Assembly: GCA_905210525.1 (NCBI GenBank)
Contig: CAJLXE010000086.1
Span: 1 to 6,743 of the forward strand
Direction of reading: 5' to 3'
DNA from: an uncultured Clostridia bacterium
GTDB lineage: Bacteria; Bacillota; Clostridia; HGM11327
DNA: 6,743 nt
Positions within the stretch are counted from its first letter, which is position 1; each line of letters starts with the position of its first letter. Below are positions 6,717 through 6,743 of this stretch, piece by piece. Both the position numbers and the translations under genes were made by a program. The notes beneath the pieces were generated by a model. That model saw nothing but the letters and a program-made list of their open reading frames with translations, did not search any database and was not told the origin of the DNA.

Positions 6717-6743
6717 ATGATACAATTGATGGGTGACAAAAAA
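6717..6743 (+). CDS. Start of a divergent gene, possibly the local transcriptional regulator (3' truncated)
   Basis: ATG 6717 follows GAGGA (6706-6710) by 6 bases, a good ribosome-binding site, and opens a frame that continues off the window (MIQLMGDKK). The ATG at 6712 hits a stop after one codon, and the ATG at 6729 is too far from the site. Nine residues cannot identify a family. The inference of a repressor rests on position: divergent from an ABC operon, sharing operators with it, a layout common for TetR- and MarR-family genes. Confidence 0.5.

Noticed and set aside
1..6743. CRISPR arrays, tRNA or rRNA genes, insertion sequences, attachment sites
   Set aside because: No regularly spaced repeats, cloverleaf or rRNA motifs, transposase or integrase genes, or terminal repeats were seen.

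Overview
The sequence suggests a low-GC Gram-positive bacterium, most likely a gut-type clostridial Firmicute. The reasons are AT-rich DNA with many ATA isoleucine codons, strong purine-rich ribosome-binding sites (GAGGAG, AAGGAGG), a clostridial-looking FeoA/FeoB pair, and an ABC ATPase plus a large duplicated FtsX-type permease beside a divergent gene. This assignment is inferred from style; there is no rRNA or other marker gene in the window.

Layout, left to right. Positions 1-1020 (+) hold the 3' part of a polytopic membrane protein that resembles the uncharacterised DUF6056 family; its start lies off the window. It ends at a good hairpin terminator (1029-1074). Next comes a compact ferrous-iron uptake operon on the + strand, feoA (about 1151-1396) and feoB (1398-3452), separated by a single base, with no feoC-like gene after it. 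A 10-bp perfect hairpin (3466-3495) lies between feoB and the converging permease gene and probably ends transcription from both sides. On the - strand, read from right to left, are a LolD/MacB-type ABC ATPase (6512 to 5811) and its FtsX-domain permease (5799 to 3520), which are translationally coupled. A 204-bp divergent intergenic region (6513-6716) separates them from a + strand gene starting at 6717, of which only nine codons are visible.

How the genes work together. FeoA is the small partner or regulator of FeoB, the GTP-binding membrane permease that imports Fe(II). The ATPase and permease should form one ABC complex of the MacB/LolCDE superfamily; its substrate cannot be read from the sequence. 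The most structured non-coding part is the divergent region. It has a near-consensus - strand promoter (TTGACA, N17, extended -10 TGaTATATT), an abutting + strand TATAAT, and three identical 8-bp half-sites (TTAGTTAG / CTAACTAA) laid across both promoters. A further degenerate inverted pair lies in the ABC leader. This is the layout of a repressor that controls itself and a divergent transporter operon.

I do not see a clearly new biological system here. The genes are recognisable families in ordinary arrangements. The operator architecture, the unidentified ABC substrate and the variant FeoB motifs are the points most worth a second look.
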